Of a stretch of 64,000 nt of DNA, positions 9,841-21,053 are shown piece by piece. The position numbers were made by a program, and so were the translations under genes. Source of the stretch: Armigeres subalbatus (lineage: Eukaryota; Arthropoda; Insecta; Diptera; Culicidae); assembly GCF_024139115.2 (NCBI RefSeq), contig NC_085141.1:135593822-135657821 (forward strand), written 5' to 3'. The notes under the pieces are model-generated. The model saw only the letters and a list, made by a program, of their open reading frames with translations. It was not told where the DNA came from and made no database searches. The number at the start of each line of letters is the position of its first letter. Position 1 is the stretch's first letter.

Positions 9841-11272
9841 ACTTGCCAGAAGGAAGGAAGGCTATACGCAACAAATGGATATACAAGACCAAACGAAATA
9901 CAGATGGTGACGTTATTCGTTATGAGGCCAGGCTTGTGGTGAAGGGCTGCTCACAACGTCCTGGCATAGATTATGCAGAGGTGTATTCCCCGGTTGTGAG
10001 ATACTCAACTATTCGTTACCTGATGGCTCTCGCAGTGCAGCACGATCTTGAAATAGAACAAATGGATGCTGTTACAGCGTTTCTTCAAACAGACCTGAAG
10101 GAAGAAAGTATTTTCATGGAACAACCAGAAGGTTATGTGAAGGATCCTACTAAAGTTTGCAAGTTGAAGAAAGCTTTGTATGGCCTAAAACAATCAAGTA
10201 GGGCATGGAACCGACAGCTAGATGAAGCAATGCAACAGTTTGGACTTTCTCGCTCCAAAGTCGACCCGTGTCTATACTACAAAGTTCACAAGCAAGAGAT
10301 GATTTTTGTTACAATTTACGTTGATGATTTGCTGATAATTACTAACAACTTGAAACTGAAGAAGCAACTTAAAGAATTCCTGAACAATCGCTTTCAGATG
10401 AAGGATCTCGGGGAAGCTGAATTGTGTCTAGGCCTGCAAATCGTTCGTGATAGGACGAAAGGAATATTACGGCTCAACCAAAAACATTATATTGAGGATG
10501 TGTTGAAACGATTCAATTTGGATAACTGTAGACCTGTGGCAACTCCAGCTGATCCAGGAAGTAAATTGGATGATTCCATGGTTGCAAAAACGGCGGATGA
10601 GATTCAACAAATGAAGAATGTTCCATATAAAGAGGCAGTAGGATGTTTAACTTATTTGGCTCATGGCACGCGACCAGATATTTTGTTGGCAGTAAACAAG
10701 ATCAGTCAGTTCAATAGTAATCCAGGTCATCGTCACTGGGAAGCTGTGAAACGAATCATGCGATACGAACTTCGCATTACAGCCTGGAATACAATAAAGA
10801 AGGTAATCAGTTGTTTACTGGATATACAGACGCGGATTGGGGAGGAGATCCATCCAGCAGAAAGTCGACTACAGGTTATATTTTCAAAATGATGGGAGGA
10901 GCAGTTTCCTGGAATGTTAAAAGGCAGACGTCAGTTGCGTTATCATCATGCGAGGCAGAGTACGTAGCGCTTTCTCGCACGATACAAGAAGCTCTATGGT
11001 AGAAACAGTTATTACAGGAGATAAAAAGCCAGCGGTCAATTCCAATTTTCTGTGATAACCAATCCGCGATGTGTATTGCTGAAAACGAAGGATTCAACCC
11101 CAAGACCAAGCATATTTCAATACGGTATCATTTTGTCAAGGACAGTTTGGAAAACGGAAATGTTGAGCTAGACTACATCCCATCACATCAACAACCAGCA
11201 GATGGTTTCACCAAGATTCTTTCCAAGCAGAAGTATGAGATTTTCCGGACGTATTTGGGGATAGTAAACTAA
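9841..11272 (+). pseudogene. copia reverse transcriptase and RNase H
   Basis: RT motifs are clear: NKWIYKTK, ARLVVKG, MDAVTAFLQ, KALYGLKQ and the catalytic YVDDLL (about 10317). RNase H follows with DADW (about 10828), CEAEY (about 10957) and DNQSA (about 11059). A phase change near 10770-10820 separates RT from RNase H, and an in-frame TAG stands at 11000-11002. The final TAA at 11270-11272 abuts the polypurine tract. All catalytic residues are visible but the reading line is broken. Confidence 0.9.
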
Positions 11273-11279
11273 GGAGGAG
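11271..11279 (+). promoter_or_regulatory. copia polypurine tract
   Basis: AAGGAGGAG directly before the 3' LTR. Confidence 0.8.
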
Positions 11280-11431
11280 TGTTGAGATAACTGAGTAACC
11301 TTTGTAGTTTACTAATGTATATAGCTAGCCCTAGCAACTTGGTTGTTTACTATGTATAAGCAGTTCCAATAAATTTTCATTCCAACTTCAAGCTTACACC
11401 AGACCAGACGTTCTTTCACTAACTCACAAGT
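11280..11431 (+). repeat. copia 3' LTR
   Basis: 152 bp, begins TGTTGAGATAAC and ends before the GGCTC duplication at 11432-11436. It carries an AATAAA near 11369. It differs from the 5' LTR only by indels. Confidence 0.88.
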
Positions 11432-11436
11432 GGCTC

Positions 11437-11978
11437 TCACATTCCTAGAAAAGAAAATTAATTGATTATTTGTCGAAAATACATGGAGAAAAATACAAAT
11501 ACATGGAGAATAACAAATCAGAAAATCTTTAAAACTGGTTTGTTTGATACCGCATGAGAGCCAATGTTTTTGCCTACATTTTTTTTTCTTTATTTGAGTG
11601 ATTTTTAAGTAAAGTATAAAGTTCATCACTTAGTTTTTGCCTACATTGTTTTAAAGTGTAAATATTTTCTACCTTTTGAATGTCAAAAAGGCACTCAATA
11701 GGCCGCCATTATCGAGCGCAAAATACTAGATGCAAAATATGATTTAATGCTTATCAAAGATGTTGTGGTCTTCAAGATAATTCCGAAGCAAGTGTCGTAG
11801 CCGAACAAAACTATCAGCGGAATCCACTCGCGTAGGACGCAGAAACCAAATTCACGTGTTTCCGCTCTAAGAAAAGAAATTAAATGTAGCTAATTAATTT
11901 CACTGTGAATATTTAAAATGGTCCTAAAATATTCTTTGAAGTCATATAAAATGTGTAGTTGGTCAAGATTTTCATTAA
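11437..11978. other. Unannotated sequence left of a repeat
   Basis: No open frame of quality and no recognised element. A short direct repeat (AAAATACATGGAGAA-like, about 11478-11510) is present. Probably pecanex intron. Confidence 0.4.
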
Positions 11979-12909
11979 AACCCAGTTTAATCCACCTAGT
12001 GGTGATGGCGCCTTTCTCGCGCAAAAAGGTAATAAATGTAGCCTTTACGCTTACACCTCGATGATGTACAAGAAAAGCAAAACAGTTACACCGTCTAATG
12101 TTATGATAGAAAATTTACACTAGTAGACGACAGATGGCGCTGCCAAAAGTTTCTCGAATTTCCTATGTTCGAATTTTGACTTTCGGACAATTTCATAGTA
12201 CTATGAAACTGAACGAAGAGCATACTTACGCCTAAATGCGTACAACACGAGCATCTTTATAGTACGATGAAACTCTTAATGCGAGCAAGTCACGGATAAA
12301 CTTTAAGAATATTCATAGATGCAAGGCATTTTTCATAACACATTATTGTTCTATGTGACTATGTCTCATCACTATTTTAATATTATCTATTTTTTGCAAT
12401 TTGCAATTATTATGAAATTCAATAGTGATCAACAGCGTTTTAGTCTCTGTCGGATGCAACTTGTTGCAAGAAAATCGGTTAAGAGTTTCTATGTGAAAAT
12501 TTGGCTAATGTTTTTATGGCATTTTGTGCACACACACACGCACACACATACACACACACACACGCACACACGTACAGACAGACATTTGTTCAGCTCATCG
12601 AGCTGAGTCGAATGGTATATAACACTATGGGTCTCCGGGACTTCTAACCAAAGTGCGAATTTGGAGTGAAATGATAGCCTTTCGGTACAACTTAGTTGTA
12701 CGAGAAAGGCTTTTATGGCATTTTGTGCACACACACACGCACACACATACACACACACACACGCACACACGGACAGACAGACATTTGTTCAGCTCTTCGA
12801 GCTGAGTCGAATGGTATATAACACTATGGGTCTCCGGGACTTCTATCAAAAGTTCGAATTTGGAGTGAAATGATAGCCTTTCGGTACAACTTAGTTGTAC
12901 GAGAAAGGC
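11979..12909. mobile_element. Repeat family with CCTTTCTCG / CGAGAAAGG ends
   Basis: Left end resembles CCACCTAGTGGTGATGGCG followed by CCTTTCTCG; right end is TTGTACGAGAAAGGC. The same left and right ends occur at 63119-63564, which supports a repeat family. No protein. Near its right end a 199-bp unit with a CA/CG microsatellite is present twice in tandem. Confidence 0.6.
12512..12909. repeat. Two tandem 199-bp units with CA microsatellite
   Basis: Units 12512-12710 and 12711-12909 have equal length and differ by a few bases. Each starts TTTTATGGCATTTTGTGCA, contains a CACACACACG-type microsatellite and ends CGAGAAAGGC. The Cys/Val/Thr-rich open frames across it are microsatellite artefacts. 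Confidence 0.9.
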
Positions 12910-14899
<1,990 letters not shown>

Positions 14900-15229
14900 C
14901 ACGGTTAGAAAAAAGTACCTAATTTTAGGTACTTTTTTTCTCTTGCATCTCCCTCCCTCTTCCTTTTGTTGTCATAAAATGAAGAGCAAAACCACTCAAC
15001 AAGGGCATTAAAGTATGGGAACCCAACGTTGAGTAATCTCATGTTTACAAAAGTTGAGTGAAATTTACCTAACTTTTGGTTAGTTTCTATTTAAAATTAA
15101 GTATATTTTACTGAATATTAAGTGAATTTTATTTAATTTCAAGAAAAAATTACTTAATTTTGGGTTCCCACACTGAACCCCCGATTTGAGTGAAAAGTAC
15201 CTAATATTAAGTACTTTTTTCTAACCGTG
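14900..15229. mobile_element. TA-flanked MITE, CACGGTTAGAAAAAAGTACC termini
   Basis: Starts CACGGTTAGAAAAAAGTACC and ends with its complement GTACTTTTTTCTAACCGTG, with TA at both edges. The interior has repeated palindrome-like motifs (ACCTAATTTTAGGTAC near the left end). Non-coding. Confidence 0.85.
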
Positions 15230-15942
15230 TACTCGATTCTTATGGGGAGATAACATTGCGGCGTTTCCTAGGGTGCGGTTGTTTCTTTAGAATGTGGAAC
15301 GCCGCGTGGAATCTTGTGCAAATGCGCTTTTGGAAACATTACAACAGTCGCGCAGTGTATCGTATTGATAGCACCCTACAATAACTCATTTTGCACTCAC
15401 CGCATCAAAACAACAGCGGCACTGTATACGCATATTTCTATTCGTGTTGTTTTGACAGAACATGTCTACGGTGGCTCGATCTGTTCGTTTCATAGCGGCA
15501 GTTTTTGCTTATTGATTGATCCATTCGCGAAGTCGAAACAAACTGATGCTCTTCCCTCCTATGGGAAACCCCATTGCTATCTGTCAGAGTTTGAGTGAAA
15601 CATGGCCGCCATCTCCTCCTCTCTGTTGCTCTACTGTAAAAACCCATAAAGAACTGTCATTGTTTGTGTAAAGAATTTTGCTTCGACTTCGCGAAAAGAT
15701 ATTAAAATTCCGTTTTTCAATTGAATAATTTTTACACTACTAAAAATCCACACATATTTATTGGCAAAAATCCATAGATTTAACTTGTGATGTACATCAA
15801 CGCACACATAACCATTCTCCACGCGAACTACTAATAAAATATATATCCAAATAAACTTTATGTGTGGTCTCAAATTAGCAATTATTTAATTTATGTGTGG
15901 TTCTATTTTGATTATATTAGGGTGTGTTCTGTGTGGTTATGA
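15230..15942. other. No gene seen
   Basis: Only short shadow frames. Repeated words around ACACATA/TATGTGTGG between about 15750 and 15910 suggest old repeat sequence. Confidence 0.4.
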
Positions 15943-16061
15943 AGCACTGCACGGACTGCTTTGTCTCTTTCTCGCTGCAAAGAAATTAGGAAACAACAAG
16001 GCCAGTAAACGTCAAAATTCATGAGGAACGAAAGAGAGAGATGTTTCCGTGCAGTGCCCTA
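15943..16061. mobile_element. Short MITE, GCACTGCACGGA termini
   Basis: About 119 bp from GCACTGCACGGA to TCCGTGCAGTGCCCTA. A second copy in the opposite orientation is at 61463-61585. Non-coding. Confidence 0.8.
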
Positions 16062-16111
16062 TATCGATTTATTTTAGGAAATTTATAACGGCGATAGATA
16101 TATCTTATATA

Positions 16112-16507
16112 CACTGAAAACCAAAACTACCCAAAAGTGGGTTGTTTGCACTCAAAACCGTGGTTTGGGCCAATAACCCAAATTTGAGTAAAATGACTTT
16201 TCTGGCACTAGGTAGTTTGCCTTTAATCCCATGTAAACAATTTACCCAAAGCTGAGTTTAATTTATCCAAAGCGGACCTTGATCAACCCAAAATAGAGAA
16301 TATTGAATTTACTCAAATTTGGGTTATTGGGCTGAGCAACCTCGGTGAGGTGTTTGCATCTTGCTCTAGTTTTGATAGCAATCATGGGAAAGAAAGGGAA
16401 AACTACCCAAATTTGGGTAAATTTTTTCTGCGATATTCTCAATAGTGCGTATATTGAACTCAAAGTTTGGGTTGATTTATCTGTCCGTGTAGATATTTTT
16501 GGCAGTG
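16112..16507. mobile_element. TA-flanked MITE with ACCCAAATTTGGGT repeats
   Basis: Begins CACTGAAAACC and ends TTGGCAGTG with TA on both sides. The interior repeats ACCCAAATTTGGGT-like motifs in both orientations at least six times (for example about 16315 and 16407). No coding content. The motif architecture resembles that of the larger element at 25440-26872, with a different core motif. Confidence 0.7.
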
Positions 16508-16509
16508 TA

Positions 16510-17146
16510 CGACTGCCTCTACAATCCCAGCAAACAAAATGTGAGTCGTAAGCCATTCGTTAGGCACTAGTGAGTGGCTGAAAATTGAAAAAAAAAAACA
16601 AACGTTTGATCGAAGCGTTTGAACCTTGTTGATATTGTTTTTATTATTTCTCCACCGATGCACCAGACGTTAGTACTTGCAAGAAAAAACATGTCGTCGC
16701 GTCGGTGAAATTGTTATCTTTTTAAAATAAAGTTCTCTAGAACAAAATATTATTCAAAAAGTCGCGAGTTGTGTCGAAAAAGTATGTTCATACGCGAGTT
16801 CAATGGATACCGATAAAATAATTAGCTCGGAATAGTCGGGTTCGTGGTCGCGACTTGCAAATCCGGACGTCGTCATTGAAAAGTAGTTTTTACCAGTCTC
16901 GTTCCACTCGCGCTTCAGCTTCAAACATATCTGAAAACTTATCTCAATTTTTTGAATATTTTCCAAAAATGTATCTATCATACAGTTCGGAACTTTTTCC
17001 GTATCATACATCAATCAGATTTTAATTACATTTTGTCTAGAATTTATTATAAGCATTTTAAAATGATCTCCCTATGCTGAGCTGTAGGATCTGTCAAAGT
17101 TAACACCGTCGTGTGTCTTCTTCTTATTTTCACTTGGATTCGTCTA
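16510..17146. other. No gene seen
   Basis: AT-rich, short open frames only, no recognised repeat. Confidence 0.4.
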
Positions 17147-17148
17147 TA

Positions 17149-17416
17149 CAGTAGCCGTTCGATAACTGCAAAATGTTTACTTTTCAGTTAACGAATGCCG
17201 TTCGATAACTGCAACGCATTTTAGACGTCAAACGGTTGTCAATCGACGTCAGGATGCAATAAAAATGCATCTAAATGTACAGCGCAATGCAGCTGTCATT
17301 GAGTTTGACATCAGTTTGAAGTTTAGCGGTCCGATAACTGCAAAACAGTTGCAATTATCGAATTGCAGTTGAAAAGCATTGCAGTTAAATGACCTGCAGT
17401 TATCGAACGTCTACTG
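17149..17416. mobile_element. TA-flanked MITE, CAGTAG-CGTTCGATAACTGC termini
   Basis: Left CAGTAGCCGTTCGATAACTGC, right GCAGTTATCGAACGTCTACTG, TA at both edges (17147-17148, 17417-17418). The GATAACTGCA motif also repeats inside. A degraded relative lies at about 36255-36390. Confidence 0.85.
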
Positions 17417-18490
17417 TAATAACTAAATTATTGAAATTCAGCGCTTCAAAAAAAGTTTTTTATTATTCAGATATTCGAAGTTGTTGAAACAGTGGCCCAT
17501 GGTCACTTCCAATAATGGTAGTCATGAAAACTTATATAATTTTTTTTTTTGACAAAAAAAGTATAAAATTTACGTGCCTCTATGAACTGATCATTCAAAG
17601 GCCAAAAGGGTGCCGCAGTGTGCCACATCGAGGGCCACAATTGTGAATCGAATCCTGGAAATGTGTGCTTGGAACAGTGCACTCAGCGTCCCACCCCTTG
17701 GATGGTAAACATGTTTCTTATATCCACACTAACATAAATAAAATGCGTAACGCATATATGCGTTATAAATAACTTCATAACAGATGAAGGGTGTGTTATG
17801 AAGTTTATGTTTGCACACATACAAATGATATTTTGAAAACCTAATGAATCGTATGTGTGTTAAGTAAATAAATTAGGGTAAAGTGCCCAATAGTAGACCC
17901 CCAACCAATAGTGGACCCCATAGCCATTTTTACATTATTACAACATAATGTAACCATTTTGCTATGGAATTCCATCGGGAGAACCTACCTTACAGTCCTA
18001 TGGTTTGATTACATGCATTGGAAATGCTATGGAAAGTAAAATCAGAGGATTTTTTACAATTCGATAAAAAATAAACACGAGAGTGTCCATTATAGGAATA
18101 TTTTGGGGGTTCATAATAGGGAAGAAGAACGTCCCGAAACGGAACATAAAAATCAAATGAAGTGTCGACTATAGGGAAGCAAATTACTGTTATGGACCCC
18201 CAGGAGGTCTACTATAGGGCGAATTCAGGCAGACTTTAAAATGTTAATTTAAACGAATAACGTCGTGTATTTGAGAGTTTTATGTATGTATCGTGAAGAA
18301 GAGATGCAGAACTTGGTATTAGATCCCGCATAATAAAAAAAACAACATGTTATATGGTCAGAATCATTATTACGATGTAAGATATAGCTTCACAGTTTAC
18401 GTTGCGGCTATCGAATACTTTTCGATCGATTCAACCATAACTGCTCGACATCATCACTAAATGTCAACATATAACATGCTGTCTCTAAAA

Positions 18491-18723
18491 TCAAGACAAA
18501 ATTTTCAAAACGACTTATCTGCTTTTGTAAACAAAGATTCAAACGACGATTTGAGGAATCTGATAGCTTTCCCACGCAAACCAACACCATTAACAGGTAG
18601 CGGAAGCCTTCACCTACCTATTGATGGTGTTAGTTTGCGTGGGAGAGCTATCAGATTCGTCAAATCGTCGTTTGAATCTTTGTTTACAAAAGCAGATAAG
18701 TCGTTTTGAAAATTTTGTCTTGA
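18491..18723. repeat. Foldback element, long hairpin nested in copy 1
   Basis: Starts TCAAGACAAAATTTTC and ends GAAAATTTTGTCTTGA. The outer 64 bp are perfectly inverted, and pairing continues with few mismatches for about 100 bp per arm around a short loop (about 18595-18620). It is absent from the sister copy at 35 kb, so it is an insertion. Confidence 0.88.
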
Positions 18724-18918
18724 AACGTTCTTTATTCCCTGCATTATATGTCAACATTTTATCATACTGTTGAGCGAAAATTTTGCACGCGAAAACAGAC
18801 GATTTTTTATGGTGACATAACTTAACAACCCATTCAACTTGTTATTTGTCAAATAACCGTACCACAAACTGTTAAAACTTTATATGAGATTGTTCATTTA
18901 CAGTTGTCAACAGTAAAG

Positions 18919-19083
18919 GCTACCTTACACCTCGGGAAAATTTTCCGCCGGATTTTGAACCCCGTGCATTTTAAATGGGGCCGGGATTTTGATTTTCCGT
19001 GTCCGAATTCCAAAAACATCGCATATGCAAAAATGCATGGGGAAAAAATCCGTGGACCAAATTCCCGAGGTGTGAGGCTACCT
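18919..19083. mobile_element. 165-bp MITE, TTACACCTCGGGAA termini
   Basis: Inverted ends of the type CCTTACACCTCGGGAA / TTCCCGAGGTGTGAGG. Flanked by TAAAG at 18914-18918 and 19084-19088. The sister element at 35 kb has the uninterrupted site, which confirms the edges. Confidence 0.85.
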
Positions 19084-19240
19084 TAAAGGATACTGTTGTC
19101 GACCGCACGGGAAAATATCCATGTACAGTTTGTAATTATGCGGGATGTCAAGCAGAATTAATATGTTGAAAATTTCTACTTTTTATGGCAGGAGGAGCAA
19201 AATTCCGCTACTAGGGGGTCTACTATTGGGCAATTTTTGC

Positions 19241-20178
19241 ATTTTTATTAGCGTACACATTATATTTCGAGTGGAAAATGAGTATGAATGCAACTAAAAT
19301 GCACTCGTTACGAGATTTCATGAGATTCAGCAGCTGATTGGAGTAGGAATGTATGTAAACCATCGTAAAGTCATGTAGTGTCTTTCGCATTTGTGCGCCT
19401 TCATGCAGCATGGAAAGAGAAATCCGAAGAGCGGGAAATGTTTGACAGCCAAGTAACTGCAAAATAATTTTGCTTATTGGATTGATATCAAAATATCCCG
19501 CTACTCGCTTGAGAGCACTAAAGCGGCTCTATCCGCAGCACCCAGCTGGTAACTAAAATATCTTTTGGGTTTACCTATATATTGCGATTTGCAAATAAAA
19601 TTAGCATTGCAGACAACCTGCAAGCAACTTGCACAGGAACGAGCTGTCAAAATTCATGCTGATTCGTCTGTTTTAGGCGTGTTATTCATTGGATTCACGT
19701 TAGTTTTAGCTTGATGTATACATCAGAGCAGTGGTGCTATCATATTTTACTTACTTTTCAGGAGAAGTATGTCAATTGGCACTTTATTCAGTTTTATGAT
19801 ACTTTCCTGTAAAAAATTAACTTTCTATCACAATATCTTAAATGTGGAGTAAGAGCTCATTATATTTTGCTTAAATAGAATGACAAATCATAACGACTTC
19901 AATTATAACATAATCTTCTTAAAAGATAAAATAGCCAGCAACACTGTATGCAAGATCTTTTCTAGAGTACTTTTTGAATAGGTCGTAAGTAACAAAAATG
20001 GAAAATTCGAGCTAATTGCAACAATAGATAGAGCATACATAGTTCCATTATTGAAAAAAATATTGAGCTTTTCTTCAATTTCTTTATTTTATAATAATTC
20101 GAAAGAATTTCGACCTAAGTGACAATCCCTCCTGAACTAAAAAAATGATTATTTCGACCTTTTGCGGAAAAAGGTCAT
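19241..20178. other. No gene seen
   Basis: AT-rich sequence without recognised repeats or plausible coding frames. Confidence 0.4.
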
Positions 20179-20180
20179 TA

Positions 20181-20765
20181 CAGTGAACGTTCGCCCTCCT
20201 TAGCCGTGTGGTAAGACGCGTGGCTACAAAGCAAGACCATGCTGAGGGTGGCTGGGTTCGATTCCCGGTGCCGGTCTAGGCAATTTTCGGATTGGAAATT
20301 GTCTCGACTTCCCTGGGCATAAAAGTATCATCGTGCTAGCCTCATGATATACGAATGCAAAAATGGTAACCTGGCTTAGAAACCTCGCAGTTAATAACTG
20401 TGGAAGTGCTTAATGAACACTAAGCTGCGAGGCGGCTCTGTCCCAGTGTGGGGATGTAATGCCAATAAGAAGAAGAAGTGAACGTTCGCTAATTGGGGTT
20501 TTTCTAGTTGGGGCGTTTTTTAGTTGGGGGTTCGCTAATTGGGGCGAAACCCAATTAAAAAGCAGCTAAACGTCAGAATGTGATGTCAAAAACTCGTTGA
20601 CATTTTGTTTCCGTGTTTGGCGGGATCGATATTTTCTGGCGCGTAAAATTTTCTTTTGTTCAATGCAAAAAGTAAACAACATTGACGCTTGTCAAATCGC
20701 CCCAATTAGCGAACGGCATTCGCTAGTTGGGGTGAGGTCGTGCCCCAATTAGCGAACGATCACTG
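20181..20765. mobile_element. TA-flanked MITE, CAGTGA-CGTTCGCTAATTGGGG termini, holding a SINE
   Basis: Left CAGTGAACGTTCGCTAATTGG, with the first CAGTGAACGTTCG separated from the rest by a SINE. Right CCCCAATTAGCGAACGATCACTG. TA on both sides. Internal repeats of TTCGCTAATTGGGG. It lies about 200 bp upstream of the first exon of the gene at 20.9-25.2 kb. Confidence 0.85.
20194..20477 (+). mobile_element. tRNA-derived SINE (Feilai-like), full length
   Basis: Same body as the copy at 7918, with A-box and B-box regions and an (AAG)n tail. Target duplication GTGAACGTTCG at 20183-20193 and 20478-20488. Confidence 0.9.
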
Positions 20766-20990
20766 TACTGAGAAAAATGAATGAATTTTAGATATCGTGT
20801 ATTCGACCTTATGTCAAAAAAAAGTCGCATGAACGAAATCTGCCAAAATAACAAAATGTGTTCATAAGACCATTTGTTGTCGAATTTTGTTGTTGAATTT
20901 TTGAAAGAAAACTTCTAAATTTAATAATATCAGATATCAATCTTAAACATAAACTTTCAAGTTTGTTTCGTGGGAACAAGATATAGCTAG

Positions 20991-21053
20991 GTGAGTCTTT
21001 CTTTTATTTAAATAGAGAAACCTATTTTATTAAATGTATTCATTTATGTGCAG
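20991..21053 (+). other. Putative 5' UTR intron of the unknown gene
   Basis: GTGAGT donor after AGCTAG at 20990 and a TTATGTGCAG acceptor at 21053, 63 bp, a typical small insect intron. The start codon follows five bases after the acceptor-side exon begins. Confidence 0.5.

Larger units (their letters stand above)
507..11431 (+). mobile_element. Ty1/copia LTR retrotransposon, decayed and interrupted by four other elements
   Basis: Two LTRs starting TGTTGAGATAAC (507-649 and 11280-11431) are flanked by a perfect 5-bp target duplication, GGCTC, at 502-506 and 11432-11436. A copia-type primer site GGTTATGGGCCC follows the 5' LTR, and the polypurine run AAGGAGGAG precedes the 3' LTR. Between them, in copia order, come gag zinc knuckle, protease, integrase, reverse transcriptase and RNase H. 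The coding line is broken by a BEL element, a SINE, two MITEs, internal deletions, a frameshift and an in-frame stop, so it cannot be autonomous. The LTRs differ only by indels (4 bp, about 9 bp, and a short one near the end), so the original insertion is not very old. Confidence 0.93.
18325..19144. mobile_element. CCCGCATAAT inverted-repeat element, copy 1, with two nested insertions
   Basis: Termini CCCGCATAAT and ATTATGCGGG. Copy 2 at 35052-35662 carries the same core in the opposite orientation. Comparison of the copies exposes two insertions here: a foldback at 18491-18723 and a 165-bp element at 18919-19083. Without them the core is about 415 bp. Non-coding. Confidence 0.85.
17876..19240. 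mobile_element. Possible outer inverted-repeat element enclosing other MITEs
   Basis: GCCCAATAGTAGACCCCC near 17885 recurs inverted near 19215-19232, with related TAGTGGACCCC and GTCTACTATAGGG motifs inside. If these are its termini, the element encloses the one at 18325-19144. The exact edges and target duplication are not clear. Confidence 0.45.

Noticed and set aside
9472..9942. 156-codon frame with a hydrophobic stretch
   Set aside because: It runs through the AT-rich MITE interior into the copia RT; an artefact of the insertion.
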